From Pseudomonas psychrophila HA-4 (GTDB taxonomy: Bacteria; Pseudomonadota; Gammaproteobacteria; Pseudomonadales; Pseudomonadaceae): a stretch of DNA of 64,000 nt. Where the stretch lies: positions 20,371 to 84,370 of the forward strand of contig NZ_ALJC01000066.1 of the NCBI RefSeq assembly GCF_000282975.1, written 5' to 3'. The notes under the pieces are model-generated. The model ran no database searches. It was not told where the DNA came from and worked only from the letters and a program-made list of their open reading frames with translations. Below are positions 8,870 to 19,228 of this stretch, one piece after another; the stretch's first letter is position 1; every line of letters starts with the position of its first letter. A program made the translations under genes and the position numbers.

Positions 8870-9289
8870 ATGGGACGGATTGGATTACTGTTGCTCTCGA
8901 TGTGCTTTACCGTTCAGGCCATGGCCGCAGGGGCAACCCAGGTGGGCGGCACAGTCGTCAATTACAACGCCTTCATGACCAACTTTCTGAGCGCTGATAT
9001 CACGCAAAAATACGGCTTGCAGCGCAGCGACCAACTGGGCGCCTTGAACATCAACCTCGCCAAGGCTGATCAAAAAATAGCCAGCACCATCAAAGGCACT
9101 TACCGCGAAAACGGTGAGAAGAAAGCTAAACCGCTCACCTTCAAGCAGGTGATCAATGACCAGGGTTCGATAGATTACTTCGCCCAGTTCCCGGTCAAAC
9201 CCGCTCAGGTCTATGTGTTTGATGTTGAACTCAAGGTCAACGGCGAAAGCAAAAGCATCGAATTTTCCCAAGAGGTCGCTCCGCTCTAA
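8870..9289 (+). CDS. DUF4426 exported protein
   Basis: A 139-aa protein with a clear signal peptide ([19 protein letters not shown], about 20 residues). The start at 8870 is set by AAGGAG at 8857-8862, 7 bases upstream. The mature part has no cysteines and reads like a beta-rich periplasmic domain ([21 protein letters not shown]... [14 protein letters not shown]). It matches the DUF4426 family that lies between metW and rdgB in Pseudomonas. The function is unknown. Its stop overlaps the rdgB start by one base. Confidence 0.78.
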   Translation: MGRIGLLLLSMCFTVQAMAAGATQVGGTVVNYNAFMTNFLSADITQKYGLQRSDQLGALNINLAKADQKIASTIKGTYRENGEKKAKPLTFKQVINDQGSIDYFAQFPVKPAQVYVFDVELKVNGESKSIEFSQEVAPL

Positions 9290-9885
9290 TGATTAACCTT
9301 ACGCAACTGGTCCTGGCTAGCCACAACGCCGGCAAACTCAAAGAACTTCAGGCCATGCTCGGCGAGTCGGTGCAGTTGCGCTCGATTGGAGAATTCAGCA
9401 GCGTTGAGCCGGAAGAAACCGGTCTGTCGTTTGTTGAAAACGCGATTCTCAAAGCCCGCAATGCGGCGCGCATCTCGGGCTTGCCCGCACTGGCCGACGA
9501 TTCGGGGCTGGCTGTGGACGTTCTCGGCGGCGCGCCGGGCATTTACTCGGCCCGTTACGCCGACGGGCAGGGCGATGCAGCGAACAACGCCAAGCTGCTC
9601 GACACCCTGAAAAACGTTTCCGAAGCCGAACGCGGCGCGCAATTTGTGTGCGTCCTGGCGCTGGTGCGTCACGCCGATGACCCGCTGCCAATCATCTGCG
9701 AAGGCTTGTGGCACGGGCGCATCCTGCCTGCGGCCAGCGGCGAGCATGGCTTTGGTTACGACCCCTTATTCTGGGTGCCTGAGCGTAACTGCTCCAGCGC
9801 CGAACTCAGCCCGGCCGAAAAAAACCAGTTGAGCCACCGCGCCCGCGCCATGGTCTTGCTGCGTCAGCGTTTGGGCCTGAAATGA
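9289..9885 (+). CDS. rdgB: dITP/XTP pyrophosphatase (RdgB/HAM1)
   Basis: Removes non-canonical purine nucleotides (dITP, XTP) by hydrolysis to the monophosphate and pyrophosphate. The 198-aa protein has the family start [36 protein letters not shown], the catalytic Asp in [17 protein letters not shown], and the substrate-specificity blocks [12 protein letters not shown] and LSHRARAM near the end. The start codon overlaps the previous stop (TAATG), so translation is coupled, and the gene overlaps hemW by four bases. Confidence 0.96.
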   Translation: MINLTQLVLASHNAGKLKELQAMLGESVQLRSIGEFSSVEPEETGLSFVENAILKARNAARISGLPALADDSGLAVDVLGGAPGIYSARYADGQGDAANNAKLLDTLKNVSEAERGAQFVCVLALVRHADDPLPIICEGLWHGRILPAASGEHGFGYDPLFWVPERNCSSAELSPAEKNQLSHRARAMVLLRQRLGLK

Positions 9886-11096
9886 CCCACGACACACCTC
9901 CACAGCCGCTCTATCTGGGTGCGGCTGGCTTTACTCAGCAGGCGCCGCGTGCGCCGCTGACGCAACTGCCGCCTCTGTCGTTGTACATCCACATTCCGTG
10001 GTGCGTGCGCAAATGCCCGTATTGCGACTTCAACTCGCATACCGCAAGCCCGGTGCTGCCCGAAGACGAGTACGTCGACGCGTTGCTGGCCGACCTTGAT
10101 CAAGACCTGCACGCCGTCTATGACCGCGAGCTGAGCTCGATCTTCTTTGGCGGCGGCACCCCGAGCCTGTTCAGCGCCGAGGCGCTGGGTCGTCTGCTTA
10201 AAGGCGTTGAAGCGCGCATCCCGTTTGCCAGCGACATCGAAATAACCCTCGAAGCCAACCCCGGTACGTTTGAGCAAGAAAAGTTTGTGGCCTACCGCAG
10301 GCTCGGAATTAACCGCCTGTCGATTGGGATCCAGAGCTTTCAGCAAGAAAAACTCCAAGCGCTGGGCCGTATCCACAACGGCGACGAAGCTGTGCGAGCC
10401 GCCGGTATGGCGCGCTTGGCGGGCTTTGACAACTTCAACCTAGACTTAATGCACGGTTTACCCGATCAGTCGCTGGACGACGCCCTGAGCGATCTGCGCC
10501 AGGCCATTGCCCTCAAACCGACACACCTGTCGTGGTATCAACTAACGCTGGAACCCAACACGGTGTTCTGGAACAAGCCGCCTGATTTGCCAGAAGACGA
10601 CACCTTGTGGGACATCCAGGAAGCTGGCCAAGCGTTGCTCGCCGAACATGGCTACGCCCAATACGAAGTGTCAGCCTACGCCCAGCCTGGCCGCCCGGCG
10701 CGGCACAACCTGAACTATTGGAGCTTTGGCGACTTTATCGGCATTGGCGCTGGCGCTCACGGCAAATTGAGCCATCCTGATGGCCAAATCGTCCGCACTT
10801 GGAAGACCCGTTTACCAAAGGACTACCTCAATCCAGCTAAAAGCTTTCAAGCCGGTGAGAAAACCCTGACAGCGGAAGAGCTACCGTTTGAGTTTCTAAT
10901 GAACGCCTTACGCCTTACGGACGGCGTCGACTCATCGCTCTACCCGCAGCGTACCGGCTTGCCTCTTGAGAGTTTGAATGAGGGACGGCAGGCGGCAGAA
11001 CAAAGCGGCTTATTGCAGGTCGAACCGACACGATTGGCGGCGACCGCCCGAGGGCAGTTGTTTCTCAACGACTTGTTACAGCACTTTCTGATCTAA
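9882..11096 (+). CDS. hemW: HemW, radical-SAM haem chaperone (HemN-like)
   Basis: A 404-aa radical SAM protein. The 4Fe-4S triad is C41-x3-C45-x2-C48 in [14 protein letters not shown], followed by [18 protein letters not shown] and [12 protein letters not shown]. Like HemW and unlike true HemN, it lacks the additional N-terminal cysteine and is about 50 residues shorter, so the likely role is haem delivery, not coproporphyrinogen oxidation. The C-terminal HemW domain includes [10 protein letters not shown]. Overlaps rdgB by ATGA. Confidence 0.93.
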   Translation: MTHDTPPQPLYLGAAGFTQQAPRAPLTQLPPLSLYIHIPWCVRKCPYCDFNSHTASPVLPEDEYVDALLADLDQDLHAVYDRELSSIFFGGGTPSLFSAEALGRLLKGVEARIPFASDIEITLEANPGTFEQEKFVAYRRLGINRLSIGIQSFQQEKLQALGRIHNGDEAVRAAGMARLAGFDNFNLDLMHGLPDQSLDDALSDLRQAIALKPTHLSWYQLTLEPNTVFWNKPPDLPEDDTLWDIQEAGQALLAEHGYAQYEVSAYAQPGRPARHNLNYWSFGDFIGIGAGAHGKLSHPDGQIVRTWKTRLPKDYLNPAKSFQAGEKTLTAEELPFEFLMNALRLTDGVDSSLYPQRTGLPLESLNEGRQAAEQSGLLQVEPTRLAATARGQLFLNDLLQHFLI

Positions 11097-11105
11097 GGAA
11101 CGCGA

Positions 11106-11432
11106 ATGGACTTGGTACTTGACCTGCTTGCCACGGTGTCACGTTGGAGCCGCAGCCATCTCTCCGAGATATCCCTGGCCCTGATTGGCTGCCTGCTGGT
11201 GCTGTTTGGTGCGGATTTTAAAGGGTGGGTCGAACAGCGTCTGGGCAGCATTGCCGGCGCCTTACGTGTTCCCTTGATGGCCCTGTTATGCCTAATTGGC
11301 AGCGGCGCGGCCTTGATCTACGCCACCCCGTGGGTTGAGCGCGGCCTGAGCCAATTCAACAACTACAGCCTTGCGCCGGTGTTGTTGGTGGTGCTGGTCT
11401 TGATTGGCGTAGTCGCAGACCGCCGCGGGTAG
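11106..11432 (+). CDS. Small membrane protein, DUF3392-like
   Basis: A 108-aa protein with three predicted membrane helices (about residues 22-38, 55-74 and 86-104) separated by a short amphipathic loop containing FKGWVEQRLGSIAGALRVPL. It follows hemW after 9 bases with AAGGAA upstream and ends the plus-strand run that begins at metX. It resembles the DUF3392 family from this genomic position in pseudomonads. The function is unknown. Confidence 0.7.
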   Translation: MDLVLDLLATVSRWSRSHLSEISLALIGCLLVLFGADFKGWVEQRLGSIAGALRVPLMALLCLIGSGAALIYATPWVERGLSQFNNYSLAPVLLVVLVLIGVVADRRG

Positions 11433-11448
11433 GCCGGATACAGGATCT

Positions 11449-11594
11449 GTAGCAGCTGCCGAGCTCCGCGAGGCTGCGTCCGATTGCGTAGCGATCGTAA
11501 ATCCTTAGTGCCAGATCTAACTGAAGCATCATGGCAGCCCATTTACGACGACTGCGTCGTCGGACGTAGCCTCGCGGAGCTCGGCAACTGCTAC
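11449..11594. repeat. REPIN-like long palindromic repeat, copy 1
   Basis: A 146-bp palindrome between the convergent hemW operon and trmB. The left arm 11449-11483 (GTAGCAGCTGCCGAGCTCCG...) matches the complement of the right arm 11560-11594 with two mismatches, and pairing continues weakly inward (GATCGTAAAT against ATTTACGACG). The same element, slightly degraded, is at 58193-58331. This is the layout of REPINs, paired inverted REP sequences mobilised by a RAYT transposase; none is encoded in this window. Confidence 0.8.
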
Positions 11595-11658
11595 TAGGTG
11601 TCTAGTGCGCAATACGACTGAACTGCCCCCACAGACTTAGCGTTTATTGAAAAAACGT

Positions 11659-12381
11659 TTACGCCAACTTCTCGAACTTCAAATCCCACACGCCATGCCC
11701 AAGACGTTCGCCACGGCGTTCGAACTTGGTCACCGGGCGCTCGGTCGGGCGCGGGACGCACTGGCCGTCTTCGGCCAGGTTGCGGTAACCCGGCGCGACG
11801 TTCATCACTTCCAGCATGTACTCGGCATACGGTTCCCAGTCGGTCGCCATGTGCAGCACGCCACCCACTTTCAGCTTAGAACGCACCAGCTCGGCAAACG
11901 ATGCTTGGACGATGCGGCGCTTGTGGTGACGGCTCTTGTGCCATGGGTCCGGGAAGAACAACAGCAGGCGGTCAAGGCTGTTGTCAGCCACGCAGCGGGT
12001 CAGGACTTCGATCGCGTCGCAGTCGTAAACCCGTAGGTTGGTCAGGCCTTGAGTCAGGACGCCGTTAAGCAGCGCGCCCACACCCGGACGGTGAACCTCA
12101 ACCCCGATGAAGTCTTGCTCAGGCGAAGCCGCCGCCATTTCCAGCAGGGAGTGACCCATGCCAAAGCCGATTTCTAGGGTGCGCGGTGCCGAACGACCAA
12201 ACACCTGGTCGTAATCGACCGGCGCATCAGCCAGCGGCAGGACATACAGCGGCGTGCCTTGATCCAGACCGCGTTGCTGGCCTTCGGTCATACGCCCGGC
12301 ACGCATCACAAAGCTCTTGATGCGGCGGTGCTGGCGGTCGTCGCCTTCTTCCAGGGTTGGGGTGTCGAGTGATTCAGTCAT
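11659..12381 (-). CDS. trmB: tRNA (guanine-N7-)-methyltransferase
   Basis: Makes m7G46 in the tRNA variable loop using SAM. The 240-aa protein has motif [29 protein letters not shown], the catalytic/tRNA-binding block [18 protein letters not shown], and [11 protein letters not shown]. About 55 N-terminal residues precede the core, normal for the gammaproteobacterial form. Last gene of thiS-thiG-trmB; only nine bases separate it from thiG. Confidence 0.96.
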   Translation of the reverse strand: MTESLDTPTLEEGDDRQHRRIKSFVMRAGRMTEGQQRGLDQGTPLYVLPLADAPVDYDQVFGRSAPRTLEIGFGMGHSLLEMAAASPEQDFIGVEVHRPGVGALLNGVLTQGLTNLRVYDCDAIEVLTRCVADNSLDRLLLFFPDPWHKSRHHKRRIVQASFAELVRSKLKVGGVLHMATDWEPYAEYMLEVMNVAPGYRNLAEDGQCVPRPTERPVTKFERRGERLGHGVWDLKFEKLA

Positions 12382-12390
12382 CAGTGGCTC

Positions 12391-13185
12391 TTACTTGATC
12401 AGACCATCCAGCGGCGAGGAGGCGCTGGCATAGAGTTTTTTCGGCATGCGCCCGGCCAGATACGCCAGACGGCCCGCCACAATGGCGTGCTTCATGGCTT
12501 CGGCCATGATGATTGGATGCTGGGCGTTAGCGATGGCTGAGTTCATCAGCACCGCTTCGCAGCCCATTTCCATGGCGATGGTGGCGTCGGAGGCAGTGCC
12601 TACGCCCGCGTCCACCAGCACCGGAATTTTTGCTTCTTCAAGAATGATCCGCAGGTTGTACGGATTGCAGATACCCAGACCCGTGCCGATCAGGCCCGCC
12701 AGTGGCATCACGGCGATGCAGCCCATGGCTTCTAGCTCGCGAGCGATGATCGGGTCGTCGCTGGTGTACACCATTACGTCGAAACCGTCTTTGACCAGAA
12801 TTTCAGCGGCCTTGAGGGTTTCGATCACGTTCGGGAACAGGGTTTTCTGGTCTGCCAATACTTCGAGTTTGACCAGCTTGTGGCCATCGAGCAGCTCACG
12901 GGCCAGCCGGCAGGTACGCACGGCTTCAACCGCGTCGTAGCACCCGGCGGTGTTCGGCAGAATGGTGTAGCGATCTGGCGGCAATACGTCGAGCAGATTC
13001 GGCTCGCCGGGATTTTGACCGATGTTGGTGCGACGCACAGCGACGGTGACGATTTCAGCGCCCGAGGCTTCGATGGCCAGGCGGGTTTCTTCCAGGTCAC
13101 GGTATTTGCCGGTGCCTACCAGCAAACGCGACTGGTACGTGCGGCCGGCCAACACGAAAGGCTTGTCACTGCGAACATTGCTCAT
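12391..13185 (-). CDS. thiG: Thiazole synthase
   Basis: Forms the thiazole phosphate moiety of thiamine from deoxyxylulose phosphate, dehydroglycine and ThiS thiocarboxylate. It is a 264-aa TIM barrel opening with [20 protein letters not shown]; the Schiff-base lysine is in [17 protein letters not shown], with the phosphate loops [16 protein letters not shown] and [19 protein letters not shown]. It lies 57 bases downstream of thiS, its sulfur donor. No TPP riboswitch-like leader could be recognised by eye upstream of thiS. Confidence 0.97.
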   Translation of the reverse strand: MSNVRSDKPFVLAGRTYQSRLLVGTGKYRDLEETRLAIEASGAEIVTVAVRRTNIGQNPGEPNLLDVLPPDRYTILPNTAGCYDAVEAVRTCRLARELLDGHKLVKLEVLADQKTLFPNVIETLKAAEILVKDGFDVMVYTSDDPIIARELEAMGCIAVMPLAGLIGTGLGICNPYNLRIILEEAKIPVLVDAGVGTASDATIAMEMGCEAVLMNSAIANAQHPIIMAEAMKHAIVAGRLAYLAGRMPKKLYASASSPLDGLIK

Positions 13186-13242
13186 CGGGAATCCTCTTCA
13201 AATTGTGTGCACTGTGGACAGGTGTGAAGCGCAACCAGGTGA

Positions 13243-13443
13243 CTAGCCGCCACCGATGGCATGAACCACCTCGACCTGATCGCCTTCTTTGAGGACTACG
13301 TCGGCGTGCTGGCTGCGCGGCACGATGTCCAGGTTAAGCTCGACGGCGACCCGACGGCCCGTCAGTTCCTGGATGGCCAACAAACCAGCGACGGTCTCGC
13401 CGTCCGGCAGTTCAAAGGATTCACCGTTCAATTGAATGTGCAT
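13243..13443 (-). CDS. thiS: ThiS sulfur-carrier protein
   Basis: A 66-aa ubiquitin-fold sulfur carrier ending in the required Gly-Gly (VHAIGGG), which is adenylated by ThiF and thiocarboxylated to feed ThiG. The ATG at 13443 gives the normal N-terminus MHIQLNGESFELPDG; two further ATGs 15 and 18 bases upstream would add only MMAASS. The ribosome-binding site is weak for either choice. First gene of the thiS-thiG-trmB run. Confidence 0.93.
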   Translation of the reverse strand: MHIQLNGESFELPDGETVAGLLAIQELTGRRVAVELNLDIVPRSQHADVVLKEGDQVEVVHAIGGG

Positions 13444-13523
13444 GCTCGACGCTGCCATCATTTTTAGGGGTCAGCATTCTAGCCCGATCAGTCAGGGCGA
13501 CCCAAGCCATTCGTCCTACCGTC

Positions 13524-13895
13524 TTAACTTACGCGCCAAGCGGCTAGGCCTAGGCACAACCAACCGGCCAAGAATCCCAGCCCGCCGATAGGGGTAATCA
13601 TCCCCAGCTTACTGATGCCGGTCAGGGTCAGTACGTACAGGCTGCCAGAAAACAGCACAATACCCAGCGCGAAACACATCCCCGCCCACATCACCAAACG
13701 GCTTTGCAATTGGCTCGCCAGCAGCGCCACGCCGAACAGGGCCAAGGCGTGGACCAATTGATAGGTCACCCCTGTATGAAAAATAGCCAGATACTGCTCG
13801 CTCAAGCGGTCTTTAAGACCATGGGCAGCGAAGGCGCCCAGCGCAACACCGGTAAAGCCAAAGAAGGCGGCTAACATCAGGAAAACACGCAACAT
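13524..13895 (-). CDS. DUF423 (YgdD-type) membrane protein
   Basis: A 123-aa protein with four hydrophobic segments. It opens MLRVFLMLAAFFGFTGVALGAFAAHGLKDRLS and contains the DUF423 features FHTGVTYQLVHALALF, FSGSLYVLTLTG and KLGMITPIGGLGFLAGW. The function is unknown. Divergent from mtgA; 77 bases separate the two starts. Confidence 0.88.
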   Translation of the reverse strand: MLRVFLMLAAFFGFTGVALGAFAAHGLKDRLSEQYLAIFHTGVTYQLVHALALFGVALLASQLQSRLVMWAGMCFALGIVLFSGSLYVLTLTGISKLGMITPIGGLGFLAGWLCLGLAAWRVS

Positions 13896-13935
13896 GGTTC
13901 ACTCCCTTCAGGGTCATGGAATAGCGCAGGGTCTG

Positions 13936-13941
13936 TATAAT
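13936..13941 (+). promoter_or_regulatory. -10 box (TATAAT) of mtgA
   Basis: A perfect TATAAT lies 32 bases upstream of the mtgA start, in the short spacer divergent from the DUF423 gene. No good TTGACA is found 16-18 bases upstream, so the call rests on the -10 alone. Confidence 0.5.
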
Positions 13942-13972
13942 GGCCCGCTCAACGGGTTCGGCCAAGCCATCT

Positions 13973-14695
13973 ATGCTGCGTAATCTTCTACATCGCGTCC
14001 TTAAAGCCCTGCTGTGGTTTGCAGCCGGCAGTGCGTTGCTGGTGCTGATTTTCCGCTGGGTGCCGCCACCGGGCACCGCGCTGATGGTCGAACGCAAGAT
14101 TGAATCGTGGGTCGATGGCCAGCCCATCGACCTGCAACGCAGCTGGCGACCTTGGGACGAAATCTCCAATGAATTGAAAGTCGCAGTGATTGCCGGCGAG
14201 GATCAAAAATTCGCCGAACACTGGGGCTTTGATTTCAGTGCGATCAGGGCCGCCTTCGCACACAACGAGCAAGGAGGCACGTTGCGTGGTGCCAGTACGC
14301 TGAGCCAGCAAGTGTCGAAGAACCTGTTTTTGTGGTCGGGCCGCAGTTGGCTGCGAAAAGGGCTCGAAGCCTGGTTTACCGGGCTGATTGAAGTGTTGTG
14401 GCCCAAGCAGCGAATCCTTGAGGTGTACCTCAACAGTGCGGAATGGGATGACGGGGTGTTTGGCGCGCAGGCGGCGGCGCAGCATCACTTTGGCGTAGAT
14501 GCCAAAAACCTTTCGCGCCAGCAAGCCAGTCAGTTGGCCGCTGTGCTGCCTAACCCGCGTAACTGGAGTGCTAGCCGTCCGAGCCCTTATGTGGCAAGCC
14601 GCGCGGCATGGATTCGCCAGCAAATGCGTCAATTGGGTGGGGATAGCTATCTCGACACACTGAATAATTCGCGAAAAGCGCCTTGGGCGGAGTAA
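13973..14695 (+). CDS. mtgA: Monofunctional peptidoglycan glycosyltransferase
   Basis: Polymerises lipid II into glycan strands without a transpeptidase domain. The 240-aa protein has one N-terminal membrane anchor (about residues 9-30) and a GT51 domain with the catalytic block EDQKFAEHWGFD, then GGTLRGASTLSQQVSKNLF, the Lys/Arg region WFTGLIEVLWPKQRILEVYLN and FGAQAAAQHHFG. The start at 13973 (MLRNLLHRVLKALLWF) places the anchor at the N-terminus as in the family; an in-frame ATG 11 codons upstream overlaps the -10 box and is unlikely. Confidence 0.94.
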   Translation: MLRNLLHRVLKALLWFAAGSALLVLIFRWVPPPGTALMVERKIESWVDGQPIDLQRSWRPWDEISNELKVAVIAGEDQKFAEHWGFDFSAIRAAFAHNEQGGTLRGASTLSQQVSKNLFLWSGRSWLRKGLEAWFTGLIEVLWPKQRILEVYLNSAEWDDGVFGAQAAAQHHFGVDAKNLSRQQASQLAAVLPNPRNWSASRPSPYVASRAAWIRQQMRQLGGDSYLDTLNNSRKAPWAE

Positions 14696-14730
14696 CCCGA
14701 CTGCTCCTACAAGGTATTTACCGCACAAAC

Positions 14731-14763
14731 AAAAACGCCCCGATCAGATCGGGGCGTTTTTTT
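14731..14763. terminator. Bidirectional rho-independent terminator, mtgA/rpoH
   Basis: AAAAACGCCCCGATC and GATCGGGGCGTTTTT form a perfect 15-bp stem with a 1-base centre, followed by Ts on one strand and As on the other. It lies exactly between the convergent ends of mtgA and rpoH. A textbook terminator for both. Confidence 0.93.
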
Positions 14764-14774
14764 GTCGGGCCGGG

Positions 14775-15629
14775 TTAGGCGGCGATCGACAGTTTGAGCT
14801 TGTTCATCGCGCTTTTTTCAAGCTGACGAATGCGCTCGGCTGACACGTTGTACTTCTGGGCCAGGTCGTGCAGCGTGGCTTTCTCTTCAGCCAACCAGCG
14901 CTGATACAGAATGTCACGGCTGCGGTCGTCCAACACTTCCAGCGCTTCGTGCAGGTTGGTGTTGGAGTTGTCGGTCCAGTCAGCGTCTTCCAGTTGACGC
15001 GCCGGGTCGTAACGGTGGTCTTCCAGATAATTTGCCGGCGACTGAAATGCACTGTCGTCGTCAGCTTCTGCTGCCGGATCGAACGCCATGTCATGGCCGG
15101 TCAAGCGGCTTTCCATCTCGCGGACTTCACGAGGCTCTACACCGAGGCTTTCAGCCACACGATGAACTTCTTCATTGTTCAGCCAAGCCAAACGTTTTTT
15201 CTGGCTGCGCAGGTTGAAGAACAATTTGCGTTGAGCCTTGGTGGTCGCGACTTTCACGATCCGCCAGTTACGCAGAATAAACTCGTGGATCTCTGCTTTG
15301 ATCCAGTGCACAGCAAAAGACACCAGACGCACGCCCATTTCAGGGTTAAAGCGTTTAACGGCCTTCATCAGGCCAACATTACCTTCTTGGATCAGGTCTG
15401 CCTGAGCCAAGCCATAACCCGAATAACTACGGGCAATGTGTACAACAAAACGCAGGTGGGCGAGCACCATCTGCCGAGCCGCCCCCAAATCCTGCTCATA
15501 GTAGAGACTCTCGGCCAGTTCACGCTCCTGCTCGGGTGTCAGCAATGGAATGCTGTTCACCGTGCTTACATAGGCCTCAAGGTTCGCACCAGGGACCAAC
15601 GCATACGCAGGTTGCAAAGAAGTGGTCAT
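14775..15629 (-). CDS. rpoH: RNA polymerase sigma-32 (heat-shock sigma factor)
   Basis: Directs RNA polymerase to heat-shock promoters. The start at 15629 ([20 protein letters not shown]) follows GGAGG; the open frame upstream is leader. The 284-aa protein has region 2 ([63 protein letters not shown]), the RpoH box [14 protein letters not shown] recognised by FtsH/DnaK control, and region 4 with [21 protein letters not shown]. It follows ftsX by 113 bases, the usual ftsYEX-rpoH order, and has its own promoter region. Confidence 0.97.
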   Translation of the reverse strand: MTTSLQPAYALVPGANLEAYVSTVNSIPLLTPEQERELAESLYYEQDLGAARQMVLAHLRFVVHIARSYSGYGLAQADLIQEGNVGLMKAVKRFNPEMGVRLVSFAVHWIKAEIHEFILRNWRIVKVATTKAQRKLFFNLRSQKKRLAWLNNEEVHRVAESLGVEPREVREMESRLTGHDMAFDPAAEADDDSAFQSPANYLEDHRYDPARQLEDADWTDNSNTNLHEALEVLDDRSRDILYQRWLAEEKATLHDLAQKYNVSAERIRQLEKSAMNKLKLSIAA

Positions 15630-15677
15630 ACGAAAAAACCTCCGTCTTACATAACTCGTGCAGTTCAGCACTGCGAA

Positions 15678-15705
15678 AGTTGACCGAAAACCATGAAAAA
15701 AGTTC
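15678..15705 (-). promoter_or_regulatory. Candidate AlgU (sigma-E type) promoter of rpoH
   Basis: On the minus strand GAACTT (15705 to 15700) is followed after exactly 16 bases by TCAACT (15683 to 15678). The AlgU/RpoE consensus is GAACTT-N16/17-TCTGA, so the -35 is perfect and the -10 partial. It lies about 50 bases upstream of the rpoH start. An AlgU-dependent rpoH promoter is known in P. aeruginosa, which supports the reading. Confidence 0.6.
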
Positions 15706-15742
15706 CCGAAAATAGCTGAAAAGGTCAACAGGTAAAATGAAA

Positions 15743-16764
15743 CTACTTGGGCGAAAGCTCACGTAAGTGACGCGCGACTGCAATCCATGCACCGATATAC
15801 CCTAACAGCACCGCGCCAAGCAAGAGCGACAGACCATCGGCGACTGGCACACCGGCCAGCGCAAAATTGCTGCCATATAATCCGGCCAACCCTACAACGG
15901 CATCGTTGAGCCAGTTAAGGCCGTACGCCAAAACACACCAGGACAAAACCCCGGCTCCAAATCCGTAAAGCGCGCCCATGTAAAGAAACGGCCTACGTAC
16001 ATAGCTGTCAGTACCACCGACCAGCTTAATCACTTCAATTTCGATACGACGGTTCTCGATGTGCAGGCGAATCGTATTACCGATGACCAGCAATAAAGCC
16101 GAGACCAGCAGCACAGTCAGACCGAACACAAAGCGGTCACCCAATTTCAGGATAGCTGCCAAGCGCTCGACCCAGACTAGATCAAGTTGCGCCTGTTGCA
16201 CTTTCGGCAATGCAGCAAGTCGTTCGCGCAAGGCCTCAAGAGTGGCTTTATCGACCTCATTCGGGGTTACCAGCACCACGCCCGGCAACGGATTATCCGG
16301 CAGCTCTTTGAGCGCTTCGCCCAGCCCTGACTGCTGCTGGAACTCATCCAGAGCTTTTTCGCGGCTGATGAATTCAGCGTCCGCGACCCCAGCCATACCT
16401 TTTATCTGATTGCTTAATTGCTCGCCCTGTTCACTGCTGGCGTCCATCTGCAAGTACAACGAAATCTGCGCCGCACGCTGCCATGAACCGCCCAACCGCT
16501 CGACGTTGTTCAGCAACAATGACAAGCCCATCGGCAAGCTCAGGGCCACGGCCATTACCAGGCAGGTAAAAAAGCTGCCTATCGGCTGCTTGCCCAAACG
16601 CCGCAAGCTATCGAGCAGGCTGGCGCGGTGCGCCTCAATCCATGCCTGAAACAACATCCCAAAACTGGGGCCATCGTCTTCGTCGTGTTTTTTCTTTTTC
16701 GGCGGCTGTGGATCGGCTGCCTTCGGCGCTACGCGCTCGGATACCTTGGGGCTGCGTGTTGCAC

Positions 16765-16768
<4 letters not shown>
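15743..16768 (-). CDS. ftsX: Cell-division ABC transporter permease FtsX
   Basis: Membrane partner of FtsE that controls septal peptidoglycan hydrolysis through amidase activators. The 341-aa protein has a ~65-residue cytosolic N-terminus rich in charge ([11 protein letters not shown]), a first helix at about 66-90, a periplasmic domain ([16 protein letters not shown] to [12 protein letters not shown]), and three further helices in the FtsX permease domain. It overlaps ftsE by four bases. The start at 16768 is the only suitable ATG. Confidence 0.96.
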
Positions 16769-17432
<664 letters not shown>

Positions 17433-17436
<4 letters not shown>

Positions 17437-18872
17437 GGACGCTCCCGCTCCGCAAACAGAGCCTGGACAAAGGGTTCGGACTCAAAAGTACGCAAATCGT
17501 CGATGCCTTCACCCACACCGATAAAGCGAATCGGGATATTGAATTGCTTGGCCAGGGCGAAAATCACGCCGCCTTTAGCCGTGCCGTCGAGTTTGGTCAG
17601 CGCTAGGCCGGTCAAAGCAACTGTCTGGTTGAACTGCTTGGTTTGGCTGATCGCGTTTTGACCCGTGCCTGCGTCGAGCACCAGCAGCACTTCGTGCGGC
17701 GCATCTTCGTCGAGCTTGCCGATCACCCGGCGGACTTTTTTCAGCTCTTCCATCAAGTTGTCTTTGGTGTGCAGACGACCCGCGGTGTCAGCGATCAACA
17801 CGTCGATACCACGGGCTTTGGCCGCTTGCACTGCGTCGAAAATCACCGAGGCCGAGTCTGCACCGGTGTGCTGGGCGATGACGGGAATGTTGTTGCGCTC
17901 ACCCCATACTTGTAACTGCTCGACCGCCGCCGCACGGAAGGTATCTCCCGCCGCGAGCATGACTTTTTTGCCTTCCAGTTGCAGTTTCTTGGCCAGTTTG
18001 CCGATGGTGGTGGTTTTACCCGCACCATTCACGCCGACCACCAGAATCACAAAGGGCTTGTTCTTCGCTTCGATTTTCAGCGGTTGCTCGACCGGCTTGA
18101 GCATGGCGGCCAACTCGTCTTGCAACGACTTGTACAGCGCATCGGCGTCGGTCAGTTGCTTGCGCGCCACTTTCTGCGTCAGATTTTTGATGATCACCGA
18201 GGTCGCTTCAACACCAACGTCTGCGGTCAGCAAACGGGTTTCGATCTCATCCAGTAGGTCGTCATCAATGGTCTTCTTGCCCAGGAATAGGCTGGCCATG
18301 CCTTCGCCAATACTGGCGCTGGTTTTTGACAAGCCTTGTTTGAGACGAGCAAAGAAGCCGACCTTGGATTCAGGAGCAGGTACCGGAACAGGAGTCGCCG
18401 CTGGCGGTTCAATAACGGGTGCGGGTGCTGCTACGACTGGTGCTGGTGCTAGCTCAGGTTCTGGCTCGACAAAGGTTTCAACCACTTCGACCACCGGCTC
18501 AGCAGCAATGACCGGCGCAGTGACAGCGACTTCAACAGCGGTTTCAGGAATCGGCGGCACGACATGCGGCTCGTCCAGGTCTTCGACCAGCGCAACCGGC
18601 TCTTCGGGAACCGGCAGTGGCGGCCACGGCTCAGCGTTGACCGCCTCTGGCACTTGAGCAACCGGCGCAGGCACATCGGCGACCACAACCACTTCAGGCG
18701 TCGGCTCGACCACCACCGGAGTGGCTTCGATCAACGGCTCAGGGATGGCTTCAGGCGCTGGCGCCGGCTGTTCAACGACGGTTTCCTGCGGCTTTCTGCG
18801 CAGCCATCCGAACAGGCCTTTCTTCTCGCCAGCCGCAGCTGGGTTCTTCTTGTCGTCGTTGGAACCAAACAT
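17433..18872 (-). CDS. ftsY: Signal recognition particle receptor FtsY
   Basis: GTPase that receives SRP-ribosome complexes at the inner membrane. The 479-aa protein has an N-terminal membrane-contact stretch (GLFGWLRRKPQE), a long acidic, Pro/Val/Ala-rich A domain (about residues 30-168), then the NG domain: helical N region from about 170, G1 GVNGAGKTTT (280-289), DTFRAAAVEQLQVW, DTAGRLHTKDNLMEEL and TKLDGTAKGG. The repetitive A region differs greatly between pseudomonads and here contains no other recognised motif. First gene of ftsY-ftsE-ftsX. Confidence 0.97.
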
Positions 18873-19228
18873 GGAGGACGGCTATCTCATCGTAGCGAAG
18901 CGCCACTGTGGCGCCCCGGCAAATAATATTCGGTGTGAAAAAGACTGCTTTTTTGCCAGCTCGTTCGCACACAATTTATTAAGAGTGTAAAGAAACACCT
19001 CTATAACTTCGTCTTAACTCAGATCTGAAGCGGGAAAATCGGCAAAAAAGCGAAATTTACCGAGATACATCCACACTTTCAGGTCGGCTCCTATACTGCC
19101 CGATCAAACGTGGTCTGATCGTCATTGGCTTGATAGACGTGGCCGCCAGTAAAACGGATCAGTATCCTAGCACCTCATCACCCGCAGACGCTAAGGCCAA
19201 GCGGGCAGCCCAACAGGTTTAAAAACGA
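18873..19228. other. Divergent spacer between ftsY and the M16 peptidase operon (356 bp)
   Basis: No gene is visible. GCGCCAC-T-GTGGCGC at 18900-18914 is a perfect palindrome in the ftsY leader, about 30 bases before its ATG. On the plus strand TATACT at 19092-19097 may be the -10 of the M16 operon, although no good -35 accompanies it. The AT-rich part around 18921-18990 probably holds the ftsY promoter on the minus strand, but no convincing hexamer pair stands out. Confidence 0.5.

Noticed and set aside
13186..13523. TPP riboswitch upstream of thiS or thiG
   Set aside because: The conserved CTGAGA and ACCTGA-type blocks of a TPP riboswitch were not found in the spacers around thiS.
17665..18657. 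330-codon open frame on the plus strand
   Set aside because: Antisense to ftsY; its Ser/Thr/Gly-rich product mirrors the repetitive A domain of FtsY.
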